In this document: piece by piece, positions 35,089-44,338 of the stretch
Numbering within the stretch: the stretch's first letter is position 1
Layout: every line of letters starts with the position of its first letter
Origin: Aquabacterium sp.
Lineage (GTDB): Bacteria; Pseudomonadota; Gammaproteobacteria; Burkholderiales; Burkholderiaceae_C
Length of the DNA: 64,000 nt
NCBI RefSeq assembly: GCF_016234775.1
Contig: NZ_JACRAH010000003.1
Span: forward strand, 62,001-126,000
Reading direction: 5' to 3'
Position numbers and translations under genes: made by a program
The notes under the pieces: model-generated
Databases searched by the model: none
What the model saw: only the letters and a program-made list of their open reading frames with translations
What the model was told of the DNA's origin: nothing

Positions 35089-36132
35089 TCACAAGGCCGC
35101 AGCCTGTGCCACGCCGGCCCTGACAGGTTTGGCCACGCGGAACGCCCTCCATGCCGAAGGCGTCAGGCCGGACCAGCGCCGGAAGGCTCGGTGAAAGCTG
35201 TGAACGGAGGAGAAGCCCAGTTCATCGGCGATCTGCTTGAGGGACAGTCGCCCCTCAACCAGCATGCGCTCCGCCACCAGGCGTTGGCACTCTTGTGTCA
35301 ACTCGGCGTGGCTGCACCCCAGCATGCCCAACTGGCGACGAAAGCTCCGCTCGTTCATGCCCAGATGGGCGGCGGTTTCTGCCACGGAGGGCAAGCGCGG
35401 AAAGGCGTTCAACAACCATTGCCGAACCTGATCGGCCATGTCCGATCCGGCCTGCATGGCCGCGAGCGCCGCATCTGCGCGGGTGCGTGCCGACGTGTAA
35501 GCCACAGGGTCATGCGTGGGCATGGGCTGATCCAGCAAGGCCGGGTTGAAGCTGATGGCGCTCTCGCGGCGCTCGAACTGGGTGCGCGGGCCAAAGGTCG
35601 ACAGGTAGCGATGCTCGTGCTCCGGCCGGGGCCGATGGGCCAGATCCACTTGATGGATATCCTGATTCGATGCGCCAGCAAACCGCAGCATCTGCACGGC
35701 CGACGTGGCCACCAGGTCATGCCGGAAGAAGCCACTCAGGCCATCGTTCACCACAGGACGGATCAACAGTCGGGCGGATTGCCAGGCCTCGACCAGCTCC
35801 ACCTCGGCATGCTCGACCGAGAGCACGGCAAAACGCCGGATGTCGTCGAGCATCTGCCGCAGGTTGGGGGTAGACAGCACCAAAGGCGTGATCACGCCAT
35901 AGCGCATCAAGGCCAGGCTTTTGCCCGCCACCAGACCGAAGGACGGGTCGCCGGTCACCTCGATGGCCGCGGCCATCATGCGGTCGAACACCGTCACCGG
36001 CATCCACTCGCCATCTTCCTGCAAGTCGTCATCCGAGCCGAGACCACATTGGCGCAATACCGCGCTGGAGTCGAAGCCTTCGACGTCCAGTGTGTAGGCC
36101 AGGATCTTCAGGTTGACGGGCGAAATGCGCAT
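35089..36132 (-). CDS. AraC family regulator (OruR/ArgR-like N-terminal domain)
   Basis: 347-residue regulator with an arabinose-binding-like N-terminal ligand domain of the OruR type (residues about 10-200) and a C-terminal pair of helix-turn-helix motifs (PSVAETAAHLGMNERSFRRQL; LSLKQIADELGFSSVHSFHRAFRRWSG), the usual AraC signature. It is encoded upstream of, and in the same direction as, the CocE-type hydrolase, with 192 bases between. That gap is long enough for a separate promoter, so it is a candidate activator of the hydrolase gene. Confidence 0.87.
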   Translation of the reverse strand: MRISPVNLKILAYTLDVEGFDSSAVLRQCGLGSDDDLQEDGEWMPVTVFDRMMAAAIEVTGDPSFGLVAGKSLALMRYGVITPLVLSTPNLRQMLDDIRRFAVLSVEHAEVELVEAWQSARLLIRPVVNDGLSGFFRHDLVATSAVQMLRFAGASNQDIHQVDLAHRPRPEHEHRYLSTFGPRTQFERRESAISFNPALLDQPMPTHDPVAYTSARTRADAALAAMQAGSDMADQVRQWLLNAFPRLPSVAETAAHLGMNERSFRRQLGMLGCSHAELTQECQRLVAERMLVEGRLSLKQIADELGFSSVHSFHRAFRRWSGLTPSAWRAFRVAKPVRAGVAQAAAL

Positions 36133-36207
36133 GGGCCCTAGTCTGATTGACTTGCGTCCACCGCTTCATGCGCAACGATCGGTGATTTCCCTAGAGACCC
36201 CCTAACC

Positions 36208-37098
36208 TTAAGGCCATGAGAGAGGGGCATCCGTCGAGATCGCCTCAGGCCGACGCCAGGGAATCTCCCATTGCCCCAAAGGCTCCTGCAAGGCCTTGAC
36301 CTGGATGCGCGGCGCGGGCGACTGCACCGAACCGAAGATGGTGGCGAACGACACATCGGCCGCATCCCGCCCGGTGCCGAAGCGCACAAAACCCATGGGG
36401 ATGGCCGTGTTGGACGGGTCAAAGATGTACCAGCGCCCCCCCAGGAAGACCTCGACATAGGCGTGGAAATCGGTCGGCCCGAGGATGGGGTCGGAGCCGA
36501 AGTCGATGCCGGTGGCAAAGCGCGCCGGGATGTTGAGCGCGCGGCACAACGCAATCATCAGGTGAGCAAAGTCTCGGCACACACCTCGCCCATCGTTGAG
36601 CGTATCCAGGGCCGAGGTGTTGCTGTTCGTCGTGTTGGACTCGAATCGCACGCGGCGGCGCACCCAGTCCTGAATGGCCACGACACGACCATAGCCTTGC
36701 GGCAGCGTGCCGAATTCGGCCATGACCAGGGGCCCCAACCGGTCAGACTGGCAATAGCGGCTGGGATAGATGTAGGACAGCACCTCGGGCGGCAAGCGCG
36801 ATACCGGCACTTCAGCAATCTGATCAGGCTGAGCCAGGTGGTGGTGCAGGTCAACCACCGCGCTGTAGCTCACGGTCAGCGGCCCGGCCCAGGCGCTCAA
36901 GCGCAGATAACGGTTGTGCGTGACGGGGTCCGTGAAGATCTGCGGCAGCACCTGCTGGCTGATCTGCAACTGCTCACGGTAAAGGATCTGGCTGCGCGTG
37001 TGGGCACAGTGAATGTTGAAGACGAAATCGGCGCCGGGAGGGGCCACCTCATATTGCAAATCGATAGACAGTTCAATGCGGACCAAGAAGTTCTCCAT
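36208..37098 (-). CDS. transglutaminase-like cysteine protease
   Basis: 296-residue cytoplasmic protein with an N-terminal beta-rich domain of about 90 residues and a transglutaminase-like core. The catalytic triad is visible: Cys174 in GVCRDFAHL, His212 in DFHAYVEV and Asp227 in IFDPSN. This architecture is common in bacterial proteins next to alpha-E/circularly permuted ATP-grasp pairs, but those genes are not here. Substrate unknown; probably peptidase or amidase rather than a cross-linking enzyme. Divergent from the REC-HPt gene. Confidence 0.87.
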   Translation of the reverse strand: MENFLVRIELSIDLQYEVAPPGADFVFNIHCAHTRSQILYREQLQISQQVLPQIFTDPVTHNRYLRLSAWAGPLTVSYSAVVDLHHHLAQPDQIAEVPVSRLPPEVLSYIYPSRYCQSDRLGPLVMAEFGTLPQGYGRVVAIQDWVRRRVRFESNTTNSNTSALDTLNDGRGVCRDFAHLMIALCRALNIPARFATGIDFGSDPILGPTDFHAYVEVFLGGRWYIFDPSNTAIPMGFVRFGTGRDAADVSFATIFGSVQSPAPRIQVKALQEPLGQWEIPWRRPEAISTDAPLSWP

Positions 37099-37343
37099 GG
37101 TCTCGAAACAAGACCATATCTACCTTCTAGCCCCATTACGGCCAAAGGGCAAGGCGAGTTTGCTGATACCCCCACAAATAGGCGAGCCGCTTATATATGT
37201 GCAGCCATTTATCAATGGTTTATCAAAGTTTGGCGCAAGCCGTCATCCCATACCCCCTGAAACCAGCGATCAAACTCAAGTCCGGCAAGCCCGTGCCGAA
37301 TACCACCACTCAGATTGATCACCAAGATGCGTGCGGGAGAGAT

Positions 37344-38159
37344 ATGCAGCAAGGAGCGCAGATTCGCGTGCTGGTCGTAGAAGACGAGGCCGTGAACCGC
37401 GATGTGGTGTGCCAGATGCTCAGGCATTTCGGACACCAGGTAGAGGCTGTCGACAATGGTCGCTCGGCCTTGAGTGCCGTGCAGGACGAGGTTTTTGACC
37501 TCGTGATGATGGACTGCCGCATGGACGACATGGACGGGCTGGAAACCACCCGTCGGCTGCGCGCTGGCGACGCAGGACCACGAGGTCTGGCCATCCCCGT
37601 CATCGCCCTGACGGCACAGGCCTTTGACTCCGACCGTGACGCCTGCCTGGCCGCAGGCATGAATGACTTCCTGCCCAAGCCTGTTGACATCCAGAAGTTG
37701 ATATCGGCAGTCAACCACTGGGGGCGTCAAAAGGCGCAGGCCGACGTCCACGAAGGCATCGAGCCCGCCGCCAGCTCAGCCCACACACCCGCTGCAGCGC
37801 CGCAGGTCTACGACCCCGAGGTGCTCGCAGCCCTGCCCATGGTGGCTGACGGCTCGCAACCAGGCTACGTCGACGTGGTCCTGAACATGTACTTTCAGAC
37901 CCTGCCTGAGTTGCTGGACGTGATCAGGCAGGCCGCCACCAGTGGCGACACCAGCCAGGCCCAACGCGCCGCCCACAGTTTGAAATCATCCAGCGCAGCC
38001 ATTGGCGCCTTTGCCATGGCTGCCTGCGCCGCCAACGCCGAAGCGCACTTGCGATTCGGCCACCAGGACATGTCGCACTTTCCGAGCCAGTTCGACATGG
38101 AATTCGAAAGGCTGTCCACCATGCTCGGCCGACAACCCGCCCCCGTTCAGAAAGCGTAG
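37344..38159 (+). CDS. receiver-HPt phosphotransfer protein
   Basis: 271 residues: receiver domain at 1-125 with EDE pocket, phosphoacceptor Asp57 in MMDCRMDDMDG and conserved LTAQ and KPVD; a linker of about 40 residues; and an HPt domain with phospho-accepting His211 in AAHSLKSSSAAIG. It resembles the C-terminal half of a hybrid kinase that has become separate. Start chosen at 37344 because GGGAGA precedes it; a longer frame from 37197 lacks support. The next gene (REC-PAS-GGDEF-EAL) starts six bases later and may receive the phosphate from the HPt. Confidence 0.88.
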   Translation: MQQGAQIRVLVVEDEAVNRDVVCQMLRHFGHQVEAVDNGRSALSAVQDEVFDLVMMDCRMDDMDGLETTRRLRAGDAGPRGLAIPVIALTAQAFDSDRDACLAAGMNDFLPKPVDIQKLISAVNHWGRQKAQADVHEGIEPAASSAHTPAAAPQVYDPEVLAALPMVADGSQPGYVDVVLNMYFQTLPELLDVIRQAATSGDTSQAQRAAHSLKSSSAAIGAFAMAACAANAEAHLRFGHQDMSHFPSQFDMEFERLSTMLGRQPAPVQKA

Positions 38160-38165
38160 TACCCC

Positions 38166-40313
38166 ATGCTGAACCTCGTTGACCATTCCCCTGCACGCCT
38201 GCTCATCATTGACGATGACCCTTTGTTGAGAGGCATGGCCGCCAACACGCTGCGCCATGCCGGCTTCGATGTGAGCGAAGCCGAAGACGGCATCCAGGGC
38301 CTCGAACAAGTCCGCCAAGCCAACTTTGACTTGCTGCTGCTCGATGTGATGATGCCCAAGCTGGATGGCTACGAGGTCTGCAAGCACGTTCGTCAATCAC
38401 CCCGGGGCGAGAGGGTGCCCATCCTGATGCTGACGGGGTTGCATGACAGCGACTCGATCGAACAGGCCTACGAGGCCGGCGCCACCGACTTCATCTCCAA
38501 GCCCATCAACTGGACCTTGCTGTCGCACCGCGTGCGTTACTCCTTGCGCGCAGGCCTGGCGATTGAATCGGCCATGCGCAGCCACGAGCGCCTGGAGCGT
38601 GCGCAGCACATCGCCAACATGGGTAGCTGGGAGCTGCGCGGCGATGGCCAACGCTTTGTCTGCTCACCTGAACTGGCGCGCGTGCTGGCGGCGCCTGAAG
38701 AAGTGGTGGCGCGTGGACGCCCAGACGACTTTCTCAACCGCATTGCCAGCGCCGATCGCGATGATGTGCGCGCCATGCGGCTGGCCGCCCTGAACGAGGG
38801 CAAGCCGTATCAGCGCACCTTCGTCATCCATCGCTTCGATGGTGCGGTTCGAACCGTGTTCGAGCAGGCAGGCATCGTCATCGACCACAGTGGACGGCGC
38901 GTGGCCATCGAGGGCATCACGCAAGACATCACCGATCGGGTCCAGGCCGAAGAACGCATCAAGCGCCTGGCGCACTACGATGCCCTGACCGGCCTGCCCA
39001 ATCGCCAGTTCTTCAGCGAGCTGGCGGGGCCCACGCTGGATCGCTCGGCCCGACTGGGCGCAGGCTGCGCCCTGGTGTACATCGACATGGACCGCTTCAA
39101 GAGCGTCAACGATGCCATCGGCTACGCGCAAGGCGATGCCCTGCTGCGGCTGATCTCCATGCGCTTGAAGGCCTCCATCCGCGCCGCCGATATCGCCACG
39201 GACGGCAAGGTCTCCAACCAGGAGTCCATGGTCTCGCGCGTGGGCGCCAACGCCTTCACCTTGCTGCTGGTCGACATCGCCGATGAGAAGCAGGCCACGC
39301 TGGTGGCAGACCGGCTGCTGAGCGCCATCGCCGAACCCATCACACTGGAGGCCCGCGATCTGGTGCTCACGGCCAGCATCGGCATTGCGCTGTTCCCGCG
39401 GGATGCCAATGACGTGGCCGGGCTGACACGCTGCGCCGAGCAAGCGGCCTATGCGGCCAAATCGGCCGGGCGGGCTCAGCATCGCTTCTTTGATGAGGCC
39501 ATGAACGTGCGGGCCAGCGCGCGTCTGGCCAGCGAGAGCGACTTGCGACAGGCCATCGCGGAAGGCCAGCTTCGCCTGCACTACCAGGCCAAGGTCGATG
39601 CGGGCACTGGGCGGATCACGGGTGCCGAGGCCCTGGTGCGATGGCAACATCCTGAGCGCGGCATGGTTTCTCCGGGCGAGTTCATCCCGCTGGCCGAAGA
39701 GTCTGGGCTGATCCTGCCCCTGACGGATTGGGTGCTGGAAAAAGCTTGCGAGGACTTGCGGCGCCGCGCTGACATGGGCCTGCAACGCGTACCTGTGTCG
39801 GTCAACCTGTCGAGCCCCAGCTTCGCTGATGATGGCCTGAAGACGCAGCTGGAGGCCCTGCTGAAAAGGCATCGACTGACGCCATCCTCGCTGGTGCTGG
39901 AGGTCACGGAAACCTTGCTGATGTCCGATGTGGAGCGTGCCGTCGCCCGCCTGCAGGAGTTGCGGGAAATGGGCTTCAAGGTGTCCCTTGACGACTTCGG
40001 CACAGGTTATTCATCTCTGGGCTATCTGAAACGCTTCCCTATTGATGAGCTCAAGATCGACCGATCCTTCGTGACCGATGCCTGGCGCGGTGGCCGCGAT
40101 GGCGCCATTGCCGTATCCGTGATCGCCTTGGGGCGCGTGTTCGGCTTGCAAGTGGTGGCAGAAGGCGTCGAGACCCGCGGGCAATCGACCTTCCTGCTGG
40201 CTCACGGCTGTGCACAACAGCAAGGCTATCTGTTTGCCAAACCCGTCCCCTCCGCGGACTTCGATGCGCTGCTGGGCCCTCCGCCAGGCGATTGGGAAAC
40301 CGACATCGTGTAA
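38166..40313 (+). CDS. REC-PAS-GGDEF(degenerate)-EAL c-di-GMP phosphodiesterase candidate
   Basis: 715 residues. Receiver at 1-125 with Asp60 in LLLLDVMMPKLDG; PAS at about 145-260; GGDEF-like domain at about 280-440 in which the signature is GANAF (360-364), so no cyclase activity is expected; EAL domain at about 455-700 with E488 in GAEALVRW, NLSSP, EVTET, DDFGTGYSS, KIDRS, AEGVET and QQGYLF, all intact. The likely role is a phosphorylation-controlled phosphodiesterase. The gene is six bases downstream of the REC-HPt gene, indicating a shared phosphorelay. Confidence 0.9.
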   Translation: MLNLVDHSPARLLIIDDDPLLRGMAANTLRHAGFDVSEAEDGIQGLEQVRQANFDLLLLDVMMPKLDGYEVCKHVRQSPRGERVPILMLTGLHDSDSIEQAYEAGATDFISKPINWTLLSHRVRYSLRAGLAIESAMRSHERLERAQHIANMGSWELRGDGQRFVCSPELARVLAAPEEVVARGRPDDFLNRIASADRDDVRAMRLAALNEGKPYQRTFVIHRFDGAVRTVFEQAGIVIDHSGRRVAIEGITQDITDRVQAEERIKRLAHYDALTGLPNRQFFSELAGPTLDRSARLGAGCALVYIDMDRFKSVNDAIGYAQGDALLRLISMRLKASIRAADIATDGKVSNQESMVSRVGANAFTLLLVDIADEKQATLVADRLLSAIAEPITLEARDLVLTASIGIALFPRDANDVAGLTRCAEQAAYAAKSAGRAQHRFFDEAMNVRASARLASESDLRQAIAEGQLRLHYQAKVDAGTGRITGAEALVRWQHPERGMVSPGEFIPLAEESGLILPLTDWVLEKACEDLRRRADMGLQRVPVSVNLSSPSFADDGLKTQLEALLKRHRLTPSSLVLEVTETLLMSDVERAVARLQELREMGFKVSLDDFGTGYSSLGYLKRFPIDELKIDRSFVTDAWRGGRDGAIAVSVIALGRVFGLQVVAEGVETRGQSTFLLAHGCAQQQGYLFAKPVPSADFDALLGPPPGDWETDIV

Positions 40314-40375
40314 CCGGCGTCTTAGTGGTCCTACACTGCGGATTGATTCCGCACTGAACCCGAACGGACCCGAGC

Positions 40376-40654
40376 ATGAGCATCGTCGTGTACTGGCTGA
40401 GCAATGGCCACCCTTTCGTCGAACATTTCAGCGACGACCAGTTGCTGCCCGCACTGGCCTTTGCGGAAGCCCGCCGCAAAGACAAGGACAGCGATGGCGC
40501 CCCGTTGAACGGCCATGTGGTCATGAACTCGGAACTGGGAGACAGCGTCGGCAAACCCGGCGTGAGTGACGAGTTACCGGCCGATTACAGCTGGACCAAG
40601 TCGCATCGCGGGGGCCCGCCGGAATCAGGCAACCCACCCAAGACCTTGGCTTGA
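40376..40654 (+). CDS. hypothetical protein (92 aa)
   Basis: Small soluble protein, start SIVVYWLSNGHPFVEHFSDD, ending in a P/G-rich tail. Sequence bias matches the neighbours. I do not recognise it. It lies 62 bases after the phosphodiesterase gene and 14 bases before the M20 peptidase gene, so it could be transcribed with the latter. Confidence 0.6.
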   Translation: MSIVVYWLSNGHPFVEHFSDDQLLPALAFAEARRKDKDSDGAPLNGHVVMNSELGDSVGKPGVSDELPADYSWTKSHRGGPPESGNPPKTLA

Positions 40655-40668
40655 AGCGGGCCCCCAAC

Positions 40669-42165
40669 ATGCTGCACCCTTTCAAGTCCGCGCAGATGGG
40701 CCGCGTCCTGCCCAAAGTGATATGGGCCATTCTGATCGCCTTGCTGGCACTGCTGGCCGTCATGGCCTGGCACACGTGGCGCCTGTCAACGCTGCAGCCG
40801 CCCGTTGCGGCCAGGCCGGGTGCCGCCGTAGATGCCCGCGCGGCAGCGGCCCGTCTGAGTGCGGCCGTTCAGTTGCACACCATATGGAGCGAGGACGATC
40901 GCAACGCCAAGGCATTTGAAGACCTGCACCAGCATCTCGCCAACAGCTTCCCCCAAGCCCATGCCGCGCTCACGGTGCAGCGCTTTGGCAAACATGCGTT
41001 GCTCTACACCTGGCCTGGCCGTGACACCAAGGCCCAGGCCATCGCCTTGCTGGCCCATCAGGACGTGGTGCCCATTGCGCCCGGCACGGAGAAAGACTGG
41101 CAGGAGCCACCCTTCTCCGGCGCAGTGAAGGACGGCTACGTATGGGGTCGTGGCGCCTGGGATGACAAGGGCAACCTCATGGCCATCATGGAAGCCGTGG
41201 AGATGCTGCTGCGCTCGGGCTTTCAGCCCCGGCAGACCATTTACCTGGCCTTTGGCGCCGATGAGGAAGTCGGCGGGGAGGATGGTGCACGCCGGATCGC
41301 CGATTGGCTCGAACAACAGCATGTCCGCCTGCGCTTTGCCGTCGACGAAGGTCTGCTGATCACCCACGGCATGGTGCCAGGCGTGCGCAAGCCGGTGGCC
41401 TTGATCGGCATGGCGGAAAAGGGCTACCTCACGATCAAGCTGACGGCGCATGGCCAGCCGGGGCATACCAGCATGCCGCCCATGCGCAGCGCCATCGGCA
41501 TGGTTGGCGAGGCCGTGGCCCGCCTGGAGTCGAATCAGATGCCACCCCATCTGACCGGGCTGCCTCGTGACATGTTCGAAGCCGTGGCACCCGAAGTCGA
41601 GGGGCCCACGCGCTGGCTCCTGAGCAATCTGTGGTTGACGGCACCCTTGGTCACCCGTCAGCTGGAAAAGGCGCCGTCGGCCAATGCCATGCTGCGCACC
41701 ACCACGGTGGCCACGGTCTTCAACGCGGGTGAACGCGAGAACGTGCTCCCCGGGGTGGCCACGGCCCTGGTCAACTTCAGGCTCTTGCCCGGCGACCGCA
41801 GCGAAGCCGTTGAGCAGCATGTCAGGCAAGTGCTCAACGGCCTGAACGTGGAAGTCAGCCACCAACCGCAGGTCACCGAAGCCTCACCGGTCTCGCGCAG
41901 CGACACGCCTGCCTATCAGTTGATGGCCCGCACCCTGCGTGAACTGCAGCCTGATGTCGTGGTGGCGCCAGGCCTGCTGGTCGGCGGCACCGATTCACGG
42001 CACTTTGCCAAGGTGAGCGACGCCACCTTCCGCTTTACGCCCATGCATGCCGCGCAGCCGGATCTGGCGCGCTTTCACGGCACCAACGAGCGCCTCAGCC
42101 TGGACAACTATGTGGGCATGATCCAGTTCTATGAACGGCTCATGCGCAACACCGACCAACTCTGA
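40669..42165 (+). CDS. membrane-anchored M20 family peptidase/N-acyl amino acid hydrolase
   Basis: 498 residues with a single N-terminal membrane segment (VIWAILIALLALLAVMAW), then an M20 metallopeptidase of the CPS1/PM20D1 type. Metal-binding and catalytic features are LAHQDVVP, WGRGAWDDKG, ADEEVGG and the late GGTDSRHF. A dimerisation insert (TIKLTAHGQPGHTSMPP) is present. It would act in the periplasm on dipeptides or N-acyl amino acids. Start chosen at 40669; a TTG at 40651 and an ATG at 40696 are alternatives. Confidence 0.88.
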   Translation: MLHPFKSAQMGRVLPKVIWAILIALLALLAVMAWHTWRLSTLQPPVAARPGAAVDARAAAARLSAAVQLHTIWSEDDRNAKAFEDLHQHLANSFPQAHAALTVQRFGKHALLYTWPGRDTKAQAIALLAHQDVVPIAPGTEKDWQEPPFSGAVKDGYVWGRGAWDDKGNLMAIMEAVEMLLRSGFQPRQTIYLAFGADEEVGGEDGARRIADWLEQQHVRLRFAVDEGLLITHGMVPGVRKPVALIGMAEKGYLTIKLTAHGQPGHTSMPPMRSAIGMVGEAVARLESNQMPPHLTGLPRDMFEAVAPEVEGPTRWLLSNLWLTAPLVTRQLEKAPSANAMLRTTTVATVFNAGERENVLPGVATALVNFRLLPGDRSEAVEQHVRQVLNGLNVEVSHQPQVTEASPVSRSDTPAYQLMARTLRELQPDVVVAPGLLVGGTDSRHFAKVSDATFRFTPMHAAQPDLARFHGTNERLSLDNYVGMIQFYERLMRNTDQL

Positions 42166-42244
42166 GCTCCGTCAAGCCCTGGCCGCCACCCGGTTTTGCG
42201 GGAAAATGCGCAACCATCCTGTACCCAACACACAGCCACACGCC

Positions 42245-42496
42245 ATGAGCGACACGCCACAACAAGCCCCCGCCCTGCCCGATCGCCTGTCCATCGACCC
42301 CCGCAGCCCCCACTTCAATGCATCCGTGTTCGAACGCGACGTCGGCATCCTGTTCAACGACAAGGAGCGCGTGGACGTCGAGGAATACTGCATCAGCGAA
42401 GGCTGGATCAAGGTGGCCGCAGGCAAGAAGGTCGACCGCAAGGGCAAGGCCTTGCTGATCAAACTCAAGGGCAAGGTCGCGGTTTTCTACAAGTAA
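42245..42496 (+). CDS. DUF3297 family protein
   Basis: 83-residue protein with the DUF3297 pattern: LPDRLSIDPRSPHFN, then VFERDVGILFNDKERVDVEEYCISEGWIKV and LLIKLKGKVAVFYK. This family is conserved across beta- and gammaproteobacteria but has no known function. The start at 42245 matches the family N-terminus. It ends three bases before the convergent DsbA-fold gene. Confidence 0.85.
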   Translation: MSDTPQQAPALPDRLSIDPRSPHFNASVFERDVGILFNDKERVDVEEYCISEGWIKVAAGKKVDRKGKALLIKLKGKVAVFYK

Positions 42497-42499
42497 TCA

Positions 42500-43159
42500 T
42501 CAGCCCGCAGCCCCTTCGGCCGCGATCTGACGCAAAGCCTGCTCGAACACCGCCACAGGCTGACCGCCTGAAATCAGATGGCGGTCGTTGATGATGACGG
42601 CCGGCACCGACTGGATCCCGCTGGACGTGTAGAGCTGCTCGGCCTCGCGAACCTCTTGCGAGAATTCAGCGCGCTCCAGCACCTCCCGTGCCCGCACCAC
42701 TTCCAGGCCCGCCAGGCGCACAGCCTCCAGCAAGACAGACGGCTGATCCATGGCCTGACGGTCCCGATGACAGGCCACCAGCAAAGCCCTCTTCAAAGGC
42801 AGTTGCAGGTCGGGTTGCTCGACACCCGCCCAGTGCAACAGGCGATGGGCATCGAAGGTGTTGTAGATGCGCCCGCGCCCATCTGCATTGAACTCGAAGC
42901 CCACATCGGCCCCACGCTGACGGATGGTGACGCGGATTTGCGCCTGCTGCTCGGCCGTCGAGCCGTACTTCTGTGACAGGTGCGCGGTGATGTCCTGACC
43001 GCCAGGCGCCATCGCCGGATTCAGCTCGAATGGCTGGCAGTGGAGGCTTGCCGCGATGTCGTCCTGCACACGGGCCAGCGCCTGCTCCAGCGCCGCCAGC
43101 CCGATGGCACACCATGGGCAGGACACATCCGAGACAAAGTCAATCTTGAACTGGTGCAT
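42500..43159 (-). CDS. DsbA family (FrnE-like) oxidoreductase
   Basis: 219-residue thioredoxin-fold protein with a CPWC active site (C14, C17) in DVSCPWCAIGLAALEQAL and the cis-Pro loop GIQSVPAVIIN. The inserted helical domain and PFELNP segment match FrnE/polyketide-isomerase-like DsbA relatives, which are cytoplasmic. No signal peptide. The probable role is thiol-disulfide or glutathione-dependent chemistry under oxidative stress. The start at 43159 is chosen for the family N-terminus. Confidence 0.88.
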   Translation of the reverse strand: MHQFKIDFVSDVSCPWCAIGLAALEQALARVQDDIAASLHCQPFELNPAMAPGGQDITAHLSQKYGSTAEQQAQIRVTIRQRGADVGFEFNADGRGRIYNTFDAHRLLHWAGVEQPDLQLPLKRALLVACHRDRQAMDQPSVLLEAVRLAGLEVVRAREVLERAEFSQEVREAEQLYTSSGIQSVPAVIINDRHLISGGQPVAVFEQALRQIAAEGAAG

Positions 43160-43301
43160 GAGCCTGGCCCACAAAAATCGGGCGCTCATCGTACACAGCG
43201 CCATCCAAAAACATTTACGTTTGAACACAAGCCTATGACATCCGCGGGGCATGCTCGCGCGTTGATAGCTTGTCCCCCCCTTTCTTTGTCAGGAGTAGTT
43301 C

Positions 43302-44030
43302 ATGTCCGAAACCCAAAACGATTCATCCGCTGTCACGCTCAAGATCCCCCGCACGGCACTGTTTGCGGTGGGCGGCGTCGCACTGGTTGGCGTGGGTCTG
43401 GCGGCCGGCATGTGGCTGCGCGCCCCATCTGCCAACACGGAACCGGTCGCCGCAGCCGATATCCCGGCCATCGAGCAGCAAGCGCTGGCCCCTACCGCCG
43501 CGGGTAGTGCGCCAGCAGAGGACTTGGTCACCGGCGTGTCGCCCGCCACAAAAGACAGCACCGAGAGCAACGCACCGGTCGCCCCACACAGCGCCTCCAA
43601 GCGCAGCAAGCATCAGTCGTCCAACGGCAGCAGCGCCAATCAGGCTGCTGACGCATCCACCGACAATGCGCCACCAGCCCTGGAAGCCAGCCCGGCCCCC
43701 ACTTGCACCAACTGCGGTGTGATTGAATCCGTGCGAGCGGTCCAGCAAAAGGGCCAAGGTTCGGGCGTCGGCGCCGTGGCCGGTGGCGTGATTGGCGGCC
43801 TGGTCGGCAACCAGATGGGCAAAGGCGATGGCAAAACAGCCATGACCGTGCTGGGTGCCATTGGTGGCGGCCTGGCCGGCAACGAAGTGGAAAAACATCA
43901 AAAAACTTCCACCGTGTATGAGGTACGCATCCGCATGGACGACGGCAGCACCCGCACCCTCACCCAGAGCACCCAACCCGCAGTTGGTGCACGCGTCGAA
44001 GTGGACGGCAAGACCTTGCGCCCGCTGTGA
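43302..44030 (+). CDS. glycine-zipper 2TM-domain envelope protein
   Basis: 242 residues: an N-terminal membrane anchor (LFAVGGVALVGVGLAAGMWL), a long A/S/P-rich linker of about 100 residues, then CTNCGVIESVRAVQQKGQGSG followed by a glycine zipper (AVAGGVIGGLVGNQMGKGDG and TVLGAIGGGLAGNEVEK) and a C-terminal YEVRIRMDDGS beta segment. The last part is the SlyB/17-kDa-antigen-type 2TM domain found in envelope-stress proteins. Unlike SlyB it has a membrane anchor rather than a lipobox. AGGAG precedes the ATG. Terminator at 44102-44131. Confidence 0.82.
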   Translation: MSETQNDSSAVTLKIPRTALFAVGGVALVGVGLAAGMWLRAPSANTEPVAAADIPAIEQQALAPTAAGSAPAEDLVTGVSPATKDSTESNAPVAPHSASKRSKHQSSNGSSANQAADASTDNAPPALEASPAPTCTNCGVIESVRAVQQKGQGSGVGAVAGGVIGGLVGNQMGKGDGKTAMTVLGAIGGGLAGNEVEKHQKTSTVYEVRIRMDDGSTRTLTQSTQPAVGARVEVDGKTLRPL

Positions 44031-44101
44031 GTGGCCGCCACTGAACCTTCCCGCGCGCCGCATCGCCAAGCCTCTACAGGCAGCCTATCGCCTGACCGCA
44101 G

Positions 44102-44131
44102 CGCCCCCGCCCAGGGGGCGTTGTCGTTTTT
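44102..44131 (+). terminator. rho-independent terminator
   Basis: CGCCCCC/GGGGGCG stem (44102-44108, 44114-44120) with a five-base loop, followed by TTGTCGTTTTT. It lies 71 bases after the glycine-zipper gene and ends its transcript. The remaining part of the 44031-44338 gap holds a promoter and operator candidate but no gene. Confidence 0.8.
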
Positions 44132-44184
44132 GCTGACAAAAGGGCATCCCGCGCGACAAAGCCAGATTCGCACAGGCACCCCAT

Positions 44185-44263
44185 TTGACAATGCCTCTTT
44201 CCAGATATACATTGCGACACCGTTTTGTCACTTGATCAAGGTCAACCGCGATCCAGTGACAAA
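44185..44263 (+). promoter_or_regulatory. promoter and inverted-repeat operator of the monooxygenase gene
   Basis: TTGACA at 44185-44190 is followed at 44206-44213 by a TATACATT-type -10 candidate. Just downstream, TTTGTCACT (44224-44232) and its exact complement AGTGACAAA (44255-44263) form a 9-base inverted repeat with centres 31 bases apart, about three helical turns. The position over the presumed transcription start suggests a repressor dimer or looping site. The binding protein is not identifiable. Confidence 0.45.
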
Positions 44264-44338
44264 GTGCCTTCGAGCCTAGAGGCCTCGTGGGCTACAAAAC
44301 AAGTCTTGCCTTCACTGGACCAGCAGGAGACAAATCGC

